Source: Lewinellaceae bacterium
Lineage (GTDB): Bacteria; Bacteroidota; Bacteroidia; Chitinophagales; Saprospiraceae
Assembly (NCBI GenBank): GCA_016712415.1
Contig: JADJRC010000050.1
Span: forward strand, 62,001 to 126,000
Direction: 5' to 3'
Length of the DNA stretch: 64,000 bases
Shown here piece after piece: positions 40,578-50,648 of the stretch. Under the pieces are notes generated by a model, which saw only the letters and a program-made list of their open reading frames with translations, did not search any database and had not been told where the DNA came from. The translations under genes and the position numbers were made by a program. Each line of letters begins with the position of its first letter. The stretch's first letter is position 1.

Positions 40578-41228
40578 TCAAAAGAGGCCGTGCAATTCAG
40601 CCTGTACCATTTCAAGCACCCGGGCAGCATGTTCCTGGTCGTTGGAAAAGTCGAACTGATCCACATTGATCACCAACAGGCGACCCTCCCGGTAGTTGCT
40701 GATCCAGTTATCATAACGCTCGTTGAGGCGTTTCAGATACTCGATACTGATACTCCCTTCATAGTCGCGACCGCGGTTTTGAATATGCTCCACCAGAGTA
40801 GGAATACTTGCCTTGAGATAGATCATCAGGTCGGGCGCTTTGATCTGGGAAATGATCGACTGAAACAGGGTGGTATAGTTTTCAAAGTCGCGCCGTTCCA
40901 TCAGGCCCATATCGGCCAGATTGGGTGCAAAAATGAAGGCATCTTCATAAATGGTGCGATCCTGGACTACCGTGCGGTTGCCTTGCTGAATGCGCAGCAT
41001 CTGTTGGTAGCGGCTCGACAGAAAAAACACCTGCAGGTTGAACGACCAGCGTTTCATATCCAGGTAAAAATCGGACAGGTAGGGATTGTTCTCTGTATCT
41101 TCATAGTGAACATCCCAGCCGAAGTGGCGGGCCAGCAGTTCACAAAGTGTGGTTTTCCCCGCGCCGATATTGCCGGCGAGCGCTACATGTTTGATCAGTG
41201 TTTTATCAGAGGGTAAGCTTGGGCTCAT
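40578..41228 (-). CDS. Deoxynucleoside kinase
   Basis: 216 residues of the dNK/dGK family that phosphorylates deoxynucleosides in nucleotide salvage. The P-loop is VALAGNIGAGKTTLCELLA near residue 17; the substrate-binding/catalytic D-R motif is VVQDRTIYEDAFIFA near residue 87; and the arginine-rich lid is near residue 148 (IQNRGRDYEGSI). The start is ATG 41228. A divergent gatC begins 146 bases away. Substrate preference (dA, dG or other) is not readable. Confidence 0.93.
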   Translation of the reverse strand: MSPSLPSDKTLIKHVALAGNIGAGKTTLCELLARHFGWDVHYEDTENNPYLSDFYLDMKRWSFNLQVFFLSSRYQQMLRIQQGNRTVVQDRTIYEDAFIFAPNLADMGLMERRDFENYTTLFQSIISQIKAPDLMIYLKASIPTLVEHIQNRGRDYEGSISIEYLKRLNERYDNWISNYREGRLLVINVDQFDFSNDQEHAARVLEMVQAELHGLF

Positions 41229-41374
41229 TGCTGTACATTTGTGCGTGGCGAAGGTAGAACATCAAAATGCGTTGACCATTGTTCGCCATCGATTTTTTAC
41301 CAACACCCGAAACGTTAAACGAGAAATCAACACCGTTGAACGGACAACCCTTCACAAACTTCTATCCTTTTTTT

Positions 41375-41662
41375 ATGCAGGTGGATAAACAACTTATTTC
41401 GAGGCTTGAAAAACTGGCGCGGCTTCAACTGAGCGACGAACAACGTGAAAAGCTTGGCGAGGACCTGCAACACATACTCGACATGGTCGGCAAACTCAGG
41501 GAATTGAATACGGATGGCGTGGCGCCGCTGGTTTACCTGAATGACCAGGAGCATGTTTTGCGCCCGGACGAAGTGGCCCGTCAGCTCGACCAGTCGGAAG
41601 CGCTTAAAAATGCTCCGAAGCACGACGGCAAGTTTTTCAGAGTGCCCAAAGTGATCCAATAA
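41375..41662 (+). CDS. gatC: Asp/Glu-tRNA amidotransferase subunit C
   Basis: 95 residues from ATG 41375 (MQVDKQLISRLEKLARLQLS); an in-frame 41279 start exists but only adds unrelated sequence. The family pattern is LEKLARLQLSDEQREKLGED and LGEDLQHILDMVGKLRELN, then the C-terminal LRPDEV and NAPKHDGKFFRVPKVI. GatC bridges GatA and GatB in transamidating Glu-tRNA(Gln) or Asp-tRNA(Asn). gatA and gatB are not in the window, so it is unlinked here as in many Bacteroidota. Confidence 0.93.
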   Translation: MQVDKQLISRLEKLARLQLSDEQREKLGEDLQHILDMVGKLRELNTDGVAPLVYLNDQEHVLRPDEVARQLDQSEALKNAPKHDGKFFRVPKVIQ

Positions 41663-41683
41663 TACGTTCACGAAATATCAACC

Positions 41684-41866
41684 ATGGAGCAAAATCAAAA
41701 AAAATCACGCACCATCCTGTACGGGGTTGTCATTTTGGGTGCTGTTGCCCTGGCACTATTCTTTATCGCCGACCGTTGGTTTCCCCAACTGGTTTCAAAA
41801 TTTACAGCCTTGATTATCAGTCTCTTTGTATTACTGGGCGGTTTCTTTTTCAAGAAAAAACGCTGA
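41684..41866 (+). CDS. Small two-helix membrane protein
   Basis: 60 residues: polar start (MEQNQKKSRT), two hydrophobic segments (ILYGVVILGAVALALFFIA and FTALIISLFVLLGGFFF) and a basic end (KKKR). No family recognised. It lies 21 bases after gatC and 41 before a LolD-like ATPase, so it is likely in the same transcript. Coding potential is supported by clean topology and spacing only. Confidence 0.6.
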   Translation: MEQNQKKSRTILYGVVILGAVALALFFIADRWFPQLVSKFTALIISLFVLLGGFFFKKKR

Positions 41867-41907
41867 TATCTACCGGATTGTCTTTTCACCTTTATATACG
41901 ACCTGAT

Positions 41908-42630
41908 ATGTTGATTACGATAAAAAACCTGAACAAGACCTATATAATGGGCGCCGAAAAAGTGGAAGCACTTAAATCCGTCACATTAAATATTGAAAAA
42001 AACGAGTACGTGGCCCTGATGGGGCCTTCCGGCAGCGGCAAATCGACGCTGATGAACCTGCTGGGTTGCCTCGACTCGCCCTCCAGCGGCGAATACTGGC
42101 TCAATGGCATTGAAGTGAGCACTATGGACGACGGCGACCTGGCAGAGGTGCGCAATAAACAAATCGGCTTTGTTTTTCAGACCTTCAACCTGATGCCAAG
42201 GCTCTCAGCGCTTGAAAACGTCGCACTACCCCTGGTCTATGCCGGAATCGGCCGGGAAGAACGCCTTGAAAAAGCGCGGAAAACACTGGAATCGGTCGGA
42301 CTTGGAGACCGGGTAAGCCACAAGCCCAATGAACTTTCGGGCGGACAGCGCCAACGTGTCGCAGTGGCGCGGGCCCTGGTCAACGATCCGGCCATCATTC
42401 TTGCCGATGAACCGACCGGCAACCTCGACACCAAAACATCTTACGAGATCATGGGGCTTTTCGAAGATATCCACAAATCGGGCAACACCGTCATTATCGT
42501 TACACACGAACACGATATAGCCCAGCACGCACACCGTATCGTGCGCCTGCGCGACGGTCTTATTGAAAGCGACCAGCCGAACGACAATATCGTCAACATA
42601 GCCAATATGGCAATGCCTTCGGCAGGATAA
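41908..42630 (+). CDS. ABC transporter ATPase, LolD/MacB type
   Basis: 240 residues from ATG 41908 (MLITIKNLNKTYIMGAEKVE); an in-frame start at 41776 is unlikely. Walker A is GPSGSGKSTLMNLLGCLD; Q-loop FVFQTFNLMPRLSALENV; signature LSGGQRQRVAVARAL; Walker B IILADEPTGNLD; H-loop VTHEHD. All are hallmarks of the LolD/MacB/FtsE group. The partner permease is not next to it, since the gene is followed by a terminator and a minus-strand receptor, so the exported substrate is unknown. Confidence 0.92.
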   Translation: MLITIKNLNKTYIMGAEKVEALKSVTLNIEKNEYVALMGPSGSGKSTLMNLLGCLDSPSSGEYWLNGIEVSTMDDGDLAEVRNKQIGFVFQTFNLMPRLSALENVALPLVYAGIGREERLEKARKTLESVGLGDRVSHKPNELSGGQRQRVAVARALVNDPAIILADEPTGNLDTKTSYEIMGLFEDIHKSGNTVIIVTHEHDIAQHAHRIVRLRDGLIESDQPNDNIVNIANMAMPSAG

Positions 42631-42651
42631 AACGGTTTCCTCCCGTTCCAA

Positions 42652-42686
42652 AAAAAACAGGCCATCCCGTTGTGTGGGATGGCCTG
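42652..42686 (-). terminator. Intrinsic terminator of the TonB-dependent receptor gene
   Basis: A perfect 11-bp stem, CAGGCCATCCC and its complement around GTTGTGT (42658-42686), with an A-run on the plus strand that is a U-run on the minus transcript. It lies just past the receptor's stop codon. Confidence 0.85.
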
Positions 42687-42711
42687 TTGCATTTAAGCCC
42701 CTGAGGGTTTC

Positions 42712-45700
42712 TTATTCAAATGTATAACGGATGCCAAACTGGGCGGTCCATACATCGAATTGCGTACGGCTTTTCACGAAACTGTCCTGAATGAGAACAG
42801 ATTGGCCGTCAACCGTTTGCCGCGCCAGTTGGTAGCGCGGTTGTCCATCGGCGGTAACGCCCCTGTAGATAAGCGGACGGTCGTTTACGATGTTGTTGCC
42901 CAGGCCAGCTTCGGCGTCAATCAGGTTCACGAAGTTCAGAATATCGGCGCGGAACTGAATGGCATTGCGCTTTTTACCGATCTTAATCGAGAATTCCTGC
43001 ACAACCGACAGGTCGAAGCGGTGCAACATCGGGAAGATGGCGCCGTTGCGCTCTGCATACTGGCCGCGGCGTGTGCTCAGATAGTTATCCTGTTCGATAA
43101 AATCGTTGAACGCTGCGCGTTGCTGGTCGCCGGTGAAAAGCGTATTGCCGCCCGAGGTGATGTCGTCGAACAGCATCTGGCCCAGTTGCGCTTCAGTCGG
43201 AACGTAAATAAGATCGTTGTCGGGCACGCCGTCACCGTTCATGTCGCCCGCAATGCGGTAGGAGAAGCGCGATGTGGTAATACCTGCACCGGGGTTGAAG
43301 CCAACGGCCTGGCCGGTATAACCAATCGACAATTGCGTAGCGCCGCCAAAGGTGCCGCCATATTCCAGGCGGTAGCCGAGAATACCAACCAGACGATCGG
43401 GAAGATCCTGATCGGCAAAGGCAAGCGGAAGGATGTTGTTGCCTGCAACAGACCTTGCACCGGTCCAGGAGCCGGAAGCAATAGAACCTGCGTTCATGAT
43501 GTCTTTCGCCTTGCTGTAAGTGTAGGCAAACATACCGTAGAGGCCGGTTTTTACCGGGTATTCAATCTTGAAGGTTGCACCCAGATAGTAGCCCTCGTCG
43601 GTATTGGTCATGACTGCAGCACGAGAAACATTGTCGTTGATACGAACGGCTGCGTTCAGGTTAGAACCCGTAAGGCCGGAACCCGGGAAACGCGGGCGAT
43701 TATCCGGGCCGGAGAATGATCCGGTTGCAGGTTCGAGGTTGGCATCAATATAGCGAACAGCGTTGATGTTGCGGTTGTAGAGCAGTTCTGCCGAAGCAAT
43801 AAATCCGAGCGGCAATTTCTGGTCAATGGCGATATTCGACTTCCATACTTGCGGAAACTTGTAGTTCGGGTCCGTGCCGGCAATGTCAAAAGTCGACGGC
43901 AAAGTCGGCATATCCGGGTTGAAGATCGAGGGGTTGGTCGTAAACGGATATTCTTTCGTGTTCGACACATCGATAAAGCCGGTCAGCACACCGTTATTGC
44001 CAATCTGGTTGGACACCCATACATATGGAGGTCTGCCGGTGAAAATACCGGTACCGCCGCGTACCTGCGTCCTTTTTTTACCCGTAACATCCCAGTTGAA
44101 ACCCATACGTGGTTCCCAGAGCACTTTGGCGCCCGGCAAATTTCCGGTATTGATGTTGTAGCCCAGTTTTCCGTTCTCGTCGATATACGTCTGTTCCGTG
44201 ATCGCCGGGTTTTCCAGGGCAGTGTCTTCAAACTTGATCAGGCCTGCGCGTATGCCGTAAGTGAGTTTGAAGCGCCTGTTGACCTGGAATTCATCCTGCA
44301 GGTAGAAATCAATTTTATGCACTTTCAGCACCTGAAGCGGTTTGGCGAATTCCGGAAGTGCCGAGTAGCGATACTGGAATCGGTTGATATTCACCGGCGA
44401 CATCGGATCTGTGGAATTTGCGGCAGCGTAGAATGCAGCCAGCGAGTCGAACACATACACACCGTTGCTGCCCGGGAAGAACAGGTTGTTCGACTTGTAG
44501 TATTCATAGTTGGCGCCAACCGTAAAGGTATGGCGGTCACGGTAGATGGATACGTTGTCAGTGACGTGGAAAGTACTGTAGTTCAACTGGTTATCCGGCG
44601 TGAAAGGATCAAAACCTACAGAGATATAGGTACTGTTATCCTTCATAATATCAATCGTCGGGAAAAGATCGCCCTTGGTTTTCCGGTTCTCGTTTTGCTT
44701 GTCGTAACCGACCAGAAAGGTATTGTGCAACTGGTCAGAAAGTGTGGTATTCAGTTCGAGTACAGTGGAGCGCGTATTATCAAGAATGATATAACCCGAG
44801 TTCTGATAAGACATGGAATTCGGGTTGGTACGGCGCGTACCCCTTCCGAGAGATGAACTGTTACTGATCAATTGATCCGACTCAGAGTTGTGGTGTGTGT
44901 ATCGCAGGGTAAGTTTATTCCTGTCGTTGAGGTTCCAGTCGAGTCGTACCAGAAACTTGTCGCTCTTGGTTTCGTTGTCATAATTCTCGAAAGGTCCGGT
45001 TTCGTACCCGAATTTGGTACGCATAAAATCGCTCAGGTCTACCAGGTCCTGGTATTCCACACGGGTCACGTTGCTGCCGCCGTCATCAAGCGGACCGCCA
45101 CTGGATGCCCAGGTCGTGGCAGGAGAGGTGTTGCGTACCATTTCGCCATTGGCAAAGAAAAACAGCTTGTTCTTGATGATCGGGCCGCCAAGGCGAGCGC
45201 CGATTACTTTTTCATTGAATTCGCCGATGTTAATCTTGTCTTTTTTGCCGTCGTTGTTCAGGTCTTTGAATTCGGTACGGTTAAACAAACCGGTAGTGTC
45301 ATTCTTGCGATAGGTAGCATATACCGACCCGGCAAAGTCATTGGTACCGGAACGCGTTACAGCATTGATACCTGCCCCTACAAAACCGGTTTGACGTACG
45401 TCATAGGGCGCGACATTCACCTGAAGTTCTTCAATAGCATCAAGTGAAATGGCGGTCGACCCCGTACGGCCGCCGGCCTGGGCATCAGTGCCGAGACCGA
45501 AAGAGTTGTTGAATACGGAACCGTCGATCGTAAAGTTATTGAGACGGCTGTCCTGTGATCCGAAGGAACTGCCGTTGCCATTCGGGTTGTACTTCGTGAT
45601 GGCATTGATCGAACGGCTTCCGATCGCGGGAAGGCTGGTAATCTGCGATTTGGTAAAGGTAGTGGCGGCGCCGGTGCGATCGGAACTGAAAATATCCGAA

Positions 45701-46104
45701 CGGGTCGCAGTCACCACAATTTCGCCGAGGGCCGTGCCGGATTCCCGCATTTGGAAATCCACGTTTGATGCCGTACCGAGGCTTGCGTAAATGCCTTCTC
45801 GGGTTTCCGGTTCAAATCCGGTATACGTGATCGAAACAGTAAATGGTCCGCCCACACGTACTGCCGGGAGGGTATAACGCCCCAACGCATTCGTTGCAGT
45901 GCCGTAGCGTGTCCCGGAAGGAACGTGGGTAGCAACTACGGTTGCACCGATCAACCCTTCGCCATTGCTGTCGGTCACCTGGCCGGTGATCGTGGAGGTT
46001 GTCACCTGGGCAAAGGCCGAGAGTCCGCAAAGCAGGAAAGCGAATAATAACAATCCCTTACCGGCTCGAATGGCTTTCGAGTTAAAGAAAGTAAAGTGGT
46101 TCAT
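42712..46104 (-). CDS. TonB-dependent receptor, Oar-like, with CarboxypepD_reg-like domain
   Basis: 1130 residues. N-terminal signal (LLLFAFLLCGLSAFAQ), then a carboxypeptidase-regulatory-like beta-sandwich at about residues 38-120 (STITGQVTDSNGEGLIGATV). A plug domain follows (GEIVVTATRSDIFSSDRTG, then RSINAITKYNPNGNG). NVAPYDVRQTGFVGAGINAV and SGTNDFAGSVYATYRK are typical of Oar-type proteins. The remainder is a 22-strand-type barrel ending WTAQFGIRYTFE with C-terminal aromatic. Outer-membrane importer or adhesion-related receptor energised by TonB; no SusD partner is adjacent, so a glycan-uptake role is not supported. Confidence 0.92.
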   Translation of the reverse strand: MNHFTFFNSKAIRAGKGLLLFAFLLCGLSAFAQVTTSTITGQVTDSNGEGLIGATVVATHVPSGTRYGTATNALGRYTLPAVRVGGPFTVSITYTGFEPETREGIYASLGTASNVDFQMRESGTALGEIVVTATRSDIFSSDRTGAATTFTKSQITSLPAIGSRSINAITKYNPNGNGSSFGSQDSRLNNFTIDGSVFNNSFGLGTDAQAGGRTGSTAISLDAIEELQVNVAPYDVRQTGFVGAGINAVTRSGTNDFAGSVYATYRKNDTTGLFNRTEFKDLNNDGKKDKINIGEFNEKVIGARLGGPIIKNKLFFFANGEMVRNTSPATTWASSGGPLDDGGSNVTRVEYQDLVDLSDFMRTKFGYETGPFENYDNETKSDKFLVRLDWNLNDRNKLTLRYTHHNSESDQLISNSSSLGRGTRRTNPNSMSYQNSGYIILDNTRSTVLELNTTLSDQLHNTFLVGYDKQNENRKTKGDLFPTIDIMKDNSTYISVGFDPFTPDNQLNYSTFHVTDNVSIYRDRHTFTVGANYEYYKSNNLFFPGSNGVYVFDSLAAFYAAANSTDPMSPVNINRFQYRYSALPEFAKPLQVLKVHKIDFYLQDEFQVNRRFKLTYGIRAGLIKFEDTALENPAITEQTYIDENGKLGYNINTGNLPGAKVLWEPRMGFNWDVTGKKRTQVRGGTGIFTGRPPYVWVSNQIGNNGVLTGFIDVSNTKEYPFTTNPSIFNPDMPTLPSTFDIAGTDPNYKFPQVWKSNIAIDQKLPLGFIASAELLYNRNINAVRYIDANLEPATGSFSGPDNRPRFPGSGLTGSNLNAAVRINDNVSRAAVMTNTDEGYYLGATFKIEYPVKTGLYGMFAYTYSKAKDIMNAGSIASGSWTGARSVAGNNILPLAFADQDLPDRLVGILGYRLEYGGTFGGATQLSIGYTGQAVGFNPGAGITTSRFSYRIAGDMNGDGVPDNDLIYVPTEAQLGQMLFDDITSGGNTLFTGDQQRAAFNDFIEQDNYLSTRRGQYAERNGAIFPMLHRFDLSVVQEFSIKIGKKRNAIQFRADILNFVNLIDAEAGLGNNIVNDRPLIYRGVTADGQPRYQLARQTVDGQSVLIQDSFVKSRTQFDVWTAQFGIRYTFE

Positions 46105-46238
46105 ACAGTAAAAACGGATTTAGTGAAAAAGAGGAAAATTCAATGGCGAAATTACGCACGACACTTTAACTTCCCGTTAAGTTTTTCAGTTTTTCGGACG
46201 GATATCCCCTCAAATCAGGAACACTGTGCACTTTTCTA

Positions 46239-46246
46239 TATTTTTG
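46239..46246 (+). promoter_or_regulatory. -7 promoter element before the lamin-tail gene
   Basis: TATTTTTG matches TAnnTTTG, 36 bases before the ATG at 46282, in the divergent gap with the receptor gene. An inverted repeat TTAAC-TTCCC-GTTAA lies at 46166-46180 in the same gap and could be an operator; this is only a pattern. Confidence 0.5.
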
Positions 46247-46281
46247 GGCCGATAATTTTCCCAACGACAAAAATTTCTACC

Positions 46282-47996
46282 ATGAAAAAAACAATTCTTA
46301 CCCTCGCCTGCCTTTTCTGCCTGACCGGTGCAGCGCAATCTCAAATCGTTATAACCGAGATCATGTACAACCCACCCGAAGGCGGGACGGATTCTTTGGA
46401 ATATGTCGAGTTTTTCAACAGCGGCAACGCCGAGGTTAATATGGAGAACTGGACGATGTTCGGTGTGGTTTTCACCTTCCCCGCAGTTGTGGTGCAGCCT
46501 GGCGAATACCTCCTCCTGGCGGTAAACGCTGCCGCAATCCAAAACCAATTCGGCGTAAGTGCCCTGCAATGGACCGGCAATGCCCTGTCTAACAATGGTG
46601 AAACGATCAGACTGCTTGATTCGAGCGGCGCGACTGCAGATGAGGTGACGTACAGCAATATAGCCCCCTGGCCTACAGAGGCGGCAGGCGGCGGTGCATC
46701 GCTGGAATTGTGCGATCCCTCCAGCGATAACAGCAATCCGGGCAACTGGATCGCCGCAACAACGCCAACCGGTGTCACGATCAACGGGATTGAGGTTTTG
46801 GGCACTCCGGGCGCTGCGGCCAACTGTAATACCAATCCGGTCCTGCAGGCCGTCAACGACCAGGCTACCGCCGCATCAGGACAGACTGTCACCATCGCCG
46901 TACTGGCCAACGACCTGCAACCCAACCCGCTGACCGGCCCGGTCGTCATTGTAAACACCCCCACCCAAGGCAGCGCTACCATCAATCCTGACAACACCAT
47001 TAACTATATTTCCAATCCGGGGTTCTGCGGTACCGACCAGTTTACCTACCAGGTGTGCGACAATGACGGCTGCGACGAAGCCACGGTAAACATCACGGTA
47101 AAATGCTACGCCGCCTATTCGATAGGCACAGTTACAACTGAAGATGCAGACGGTGTGGCCGATTCGCTGGGCGCCGATTGCGAACTCCAGGGAACCGTTT
47201 ACGGCGTGAACTTCCGGCCGGTAAACAATAACCAGCCTTCACTCCTGTTTACCCTGATTGACGATGTCGGCAACGGTATTTCTGTATCCAGCCTGAATGG
47301 GAATTTCGGTTATACCGTTAAGGAAAAGACAAGATCACCGTACGCGGTACAATCGGCCAGTTCAACGGACTGACGGAAATACAGCCTGATTTTATCACCA
47401 AACAATCCGAAAACAACCCCTTGTTGCTTCCTTTCAGCGTCGACCAGTTGAGCGAAAACACCGAATCCAGGCTGATCCGGGTCAACAACCTTCATTTTGT
47501 CAATCCCGCCGAATGGACAACCGGTATGGGGGCCAGCGGTTTCAACGTGCGCGCCGTTTCTGATGACCATCCGCTGGATACGATTTCCATCCGCATAGAC
47601 CGGGATATCGAAACCTACAACGCGCCTGTACCGAGCGAGCCCTTCAATGTGACAGGCCTGGGCGGCCAGTTCGACGCATCTTCTCCGTATACCTCCGGGT
47701 ACCAGATACTGCCGCGCTACAATGCCGACATCAGCACGCTCACCGGGGTTAAAGCGGCTGATTTTAGCGCCCAGGTGCAGATTTCGCCCAATCCGGTCAG
47801 CGACCGGCTGCTCGTACAGACGGAAGTTGCGTTTGACAGAATATTGCTGTTTACCGCGACCGGCGCATGGATAAAAACACTGGAAAATCCTTCGCTGTCC
47901 GAACAGATTTCTACCCGGCAGTTGCCGGAAGGCATGTACTTTATCCGGTTTGAAAAGGACGGCGCCGTCTGGACAAGCCGCTTTGTAAAACATTGA
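46282..47996 (+). CDS. Secreted lamin-tail-domain protein with T9SS domain (frameshifted)
   Basis: Starts at ATG 46282 (MKKTILTLACLFCLTGAAQS, signal peptide). A lamin tail domain spans about residues 20-145 (IVITEIMYNPPEGGTDSLEY, then WTGNALSNNGETIRLLDSSG). A cadherin-like/Big domain follows (GFCGTDQFTYQVCDNDGCDE). The first frame ends at 47373; a slip near 47322 in GGAAAAG restores DKITVRGTIGQFNGLTEIQ, an OB-like domain. The T9SS sorting domain (AQVQISPNPVSDRLLVQTEV) ends at 47996. Total about 571 residues. Likely surface-displayed; some relatives carry nuclease domains, none is seen here. Confidence 0.85.
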
Positions 47997-48178
47997 TTTT
48001 TCGGACAGATACGGGTTTGTGCAGGACTGACAAATCGTTCATCAACTGCATAAACCCGTATCTGTCTGATTCTTTTCCGTCGTTCGTCGGACATATCCCG
48101 GAAAGTTCTTTCTTTTGCGGCCTTTTTTGGCGTGCGGCTTGCAGTGTAGCCGCATCTGATCATCAATTCCGCATCCCA

Positions 48179-49114
48179 ATGTCTTTTTATACCCGAATCG
48201 TACTTGCCGTTACGGCTTTCTGGATACCGCTGGCCGCTTTTTCCCAAAATCACATCCCCCGTCGAACCGTACTTCCAGCCGTATTAAAAGAGGTGTCGGG
48301 AATGGTGCTTACTCCTTCCGGGGATCTCTGGATGCTCAACGACAGTAAAAACCCGCCCGAATTATTCCGTTTTGACCCCAGGGCAGGAAAACTGCTTGAA
48401 ACACGCAAACTCCCCGTTGCCAACCGGGACTGGGAAGACCTGACCATTGACCCACAAGGCAATCTCTATATTGGCGATATCGGCAACAACCGGAACGCGC
48501 GCAGGGACCTGCGGGTATACCGGTATAATCCGGCCACCGGAGCGCTGGACAGCATATTGTACCGGTACCCCGACCAGGAGGCCTTTGCGCCGGCCAACGA
48601 GCGCGACTGGAATTTCAACTGCGAGGCAATGGTCTTTTTTAAAGACAGTCTGCACCTCTTTTCCAAAAACAGTTTCAAGGGAAATTTTTACACCAAGCAC
48701 TACGTCATTCCGGCCCAACCCGGCAATTATGTGGCAGAATTGCGCGACAGCATCTGCCTGAAAAACCGCGTAGTCACCGGCGCCGCCCTGAGTCGCGACG
48801 GCAAAGTATTTTCCCTGACAGGTTACATCATCGGGAAAAAACTGGGATTCCTTCCTTATACCAAAGCAAGCGTTTTTTATTTCACCGACTTCAAGGGCAG
48901 TGATTTTTTGCACGGCAGGCAGACCCGGAAACGGTTGCCCAAATTCCTGATTGCCCGCCAGTATGAGTCCATTACGCAATGGGAAGACGACTGCTGGCTC
49001 GTGGCCAATGAAGGCAGAAAACCGCAGTTTCAGGCGATATGGCGCGTAGGAAAAACCACCGGGGAACAGAACAAACGCCTGAGCGCCTCAGGCATTTCTT
49101 TCAATCCCAAATGA
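48179..49114 (+). CDS. Secreted beta-propeller-like hypothetical protein
   Basis: 311 residues from ATG 48179 (MSFYTRIVLAVTAFWIPLAA, signal peptide ending AFSQ). The upstream in-frame extension to 47993 has no signal features. Repeated strands such as EVSGMVLTPSGDLWMLNDSK, then DWEDLTIDPQGNLYIGDIGN suggest an NHL- or SdiA-regulated/phytase-like propeller. There is no sorting domain at the C-terminus. Function unknown. Its last 27 bases overlap the end of the convergent flippase gene. Confidence 0.75.
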   Translation: MSFYTRIVLAVTAFWIPLAAFSQNHIPRRTVLPAVLKEVSGMVLTPSGDLWMLNDSKNPPELFRFDPRAGKLLETRKLPVANRDWEDLTIDPQGNLYIGDIGNNRNARRDLRVYRYNPATGALDSILYRYPDQEAFAPANERDWNFNCEAMVFFKDSLHLFSKNSFKGNFYTKHYVIPAQPGNYVAELRDSICLKNRVVTGAALSRDGKVFSLTGYIIGKKLGFLPYTKASVFYFTDFKGSDFLHGRQTRKRLPKFLIARQYESITQWEDDCWLVANEGRKPQFQAIWRVGKTTGEQNKRLSASGISFNPK

Positions 49115-50577
49115 CGCGATCAGGGAAGACCAGGCCGGACGAAGCGGTCCCTTCTGCATCAGCCACAACAATCCGCCGCCGAATATGACGGCTTTGATCG
49201 ACAGAACGGCCCAAAAATGCCCGTCTGCCAACACGAGCAGGCTACAACCAGCCAACAATGGAAGCAACCAAAGTGCCATTTGCCACGCATAGGTTAGTAC
49301 CGGCGTAAACCGGACGCCACACCGGCCGGCGAGCCACCACAGCAATGCAAGTTCCACCAGAAACTTGGCGGCAGTACGGCTCCAGGCAGCCGATTCTACC
49401 GTCGGCCGGGCAACCAGAAACACGGAAAGAAAGAGAATCAAAACCGCAGACCATACCAGCATCCAGATAAACAGGAGCCTGGGGTTGCCAAGTCCCTTGA
49501 GCAATTGCGGAAAAACGGCGCTGCAACTGCGCACCAGTCCGCCGATAGCCAGTATCGTCAGCACGGGTACCGCCGGCAGCCATGCTGCACCGAAAACGAT
49601 CAGGACCAACTCCCGGGAGAACAATGCCAGGCCCGCATAAACGGGAAATAGCAGGGTGATCATATCACGCGACAGCTTGTTGAAATAATGCTGCAACGCA
49701 GGTTTGTTGTCGCGAAGCCGGGCGAAAACAGGAAACCCTACCCTGGTTACAATATAGCCGAGGCGTGCCGTAGGGAGCATCAGAAAGGTGAAGCCGAGGT
49801 TGTACAAACCAAGCGCCGTGGCGCCAAGCCATTTTCCCACGATCAGTTTGTCTGCATAGTTTGAGGCAAAATCAGCCCAGCGGGAAGCAAGATCGTACAA
49901 TCCAAAGCGCACATACGGCAGCGCCTCCCGAAAATGCGCCATCCGTGGCGCCCAACAGGCGTAACTGCTGCGGACGGCCACGAGGCAACCCGCCGTGGCC
50001 AATATATTGCGCGCCAGAAACCCGGCGCCCATGGCCATTGCGCCCCAACCCTGACTGGCCAATGCTGCTGTCACCACAAAAGAGCCTGCCCAGGATACAA
50101 CCTCAATCCTGGCGATCAGATCGAATTGCATCGACCGCGTCAGCAATCCCGCATGCTGCGTTCCCAATGGTGTGATCAGCAGCGACAGCCCCATCACGCC
50201 AAGGAGATGGGATATGGAAGGCTGATTAAACCAGGCAGCAAGAACATTGCCCGCGAACCATAAAGCGCTGAAAATCAGTACCCCCAATAACAGATTAATC
50301 CATGTAAGCGCAGCCAGTTGTCCGGGTGTAATGGAGCGGGCCTGTACAATAGCCTGGCTCAGTCCCGCTTCCGCAACCGGTACAAGAAATCCCAATACAA
50401 CGGCGGCGAGTGCGTACTCCCCTGCCTCGGCCGGACCGGCAAGGCGTGTAAAACAATCTGAAGTATCTGGAACAGTGCGGATCCCAGGGTGCCCGCCAGC
50501 GACCATCGCACCCCGCGGCGAAAAGAATCGGCCAGTTGGTGCTCGGGAATGTCAGGCAGCGGCGTTCCGGTGGGCAT
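49088..50577 (-). CDS. Wzx-like polysaccharide flippase (frameshifted near the N-terminus)
   Basis: MOP/polysaccharide-transport superfamily lipid-linked oligosaccharide flippase. The main frame (49088 to about 50440) covers most of a 12-to-14-helix protein (EYALAAVVLGFLVPVAEAGL, then TPLGTQHAGLLTRSMQFDLI). The true N-terminus is in another frame starting at 50577: MPTGTPLPDIPEHQLADSFR, RGVRWSLAGTLGSALFQILQ. The two join near 50445 with one base change (FTRLAGPAEAGEYAL). Length about 497 residues, normal for WzxC. It is the only flippase in the window and probably serves the polysaccharide locus at 1-19500. Confidence 0.85.
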
Positions 50578-50603
50578 AGGAATAAGCGCGGGAATGGACG
50601 TAA

Positions 50604-50648
50604 AAAAAACAGCCCTCCGCCCTTTCTCATTTGAAAGGACCGGAGGGC
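50604..50648 (-). terminator. Strong intrinsic terminator upstream of wzx (possible attenuator)
   Basis: Read on the minus strand, GCCCTCCGGTCCTTTC pairs with GAAAGGGCGGAGGGC around a short loop and is followed by TGTTTTTTTTAC. It stands between the gene-free region and the wzx start at 50577, on the same strand. A 23-codon open frame (MPETIKALLSKENRRRGPSG onward) precedes and runs into the stem. It may end an upstream small transcript or act as a leader attenuator. Confidence 0.7.

Noticed and set aside
43849..44856. 335-codon plus-strand frame inside the TonB receptor
   Set aside because: Antisense shadow; the receptor on the other strand has full family motifs.
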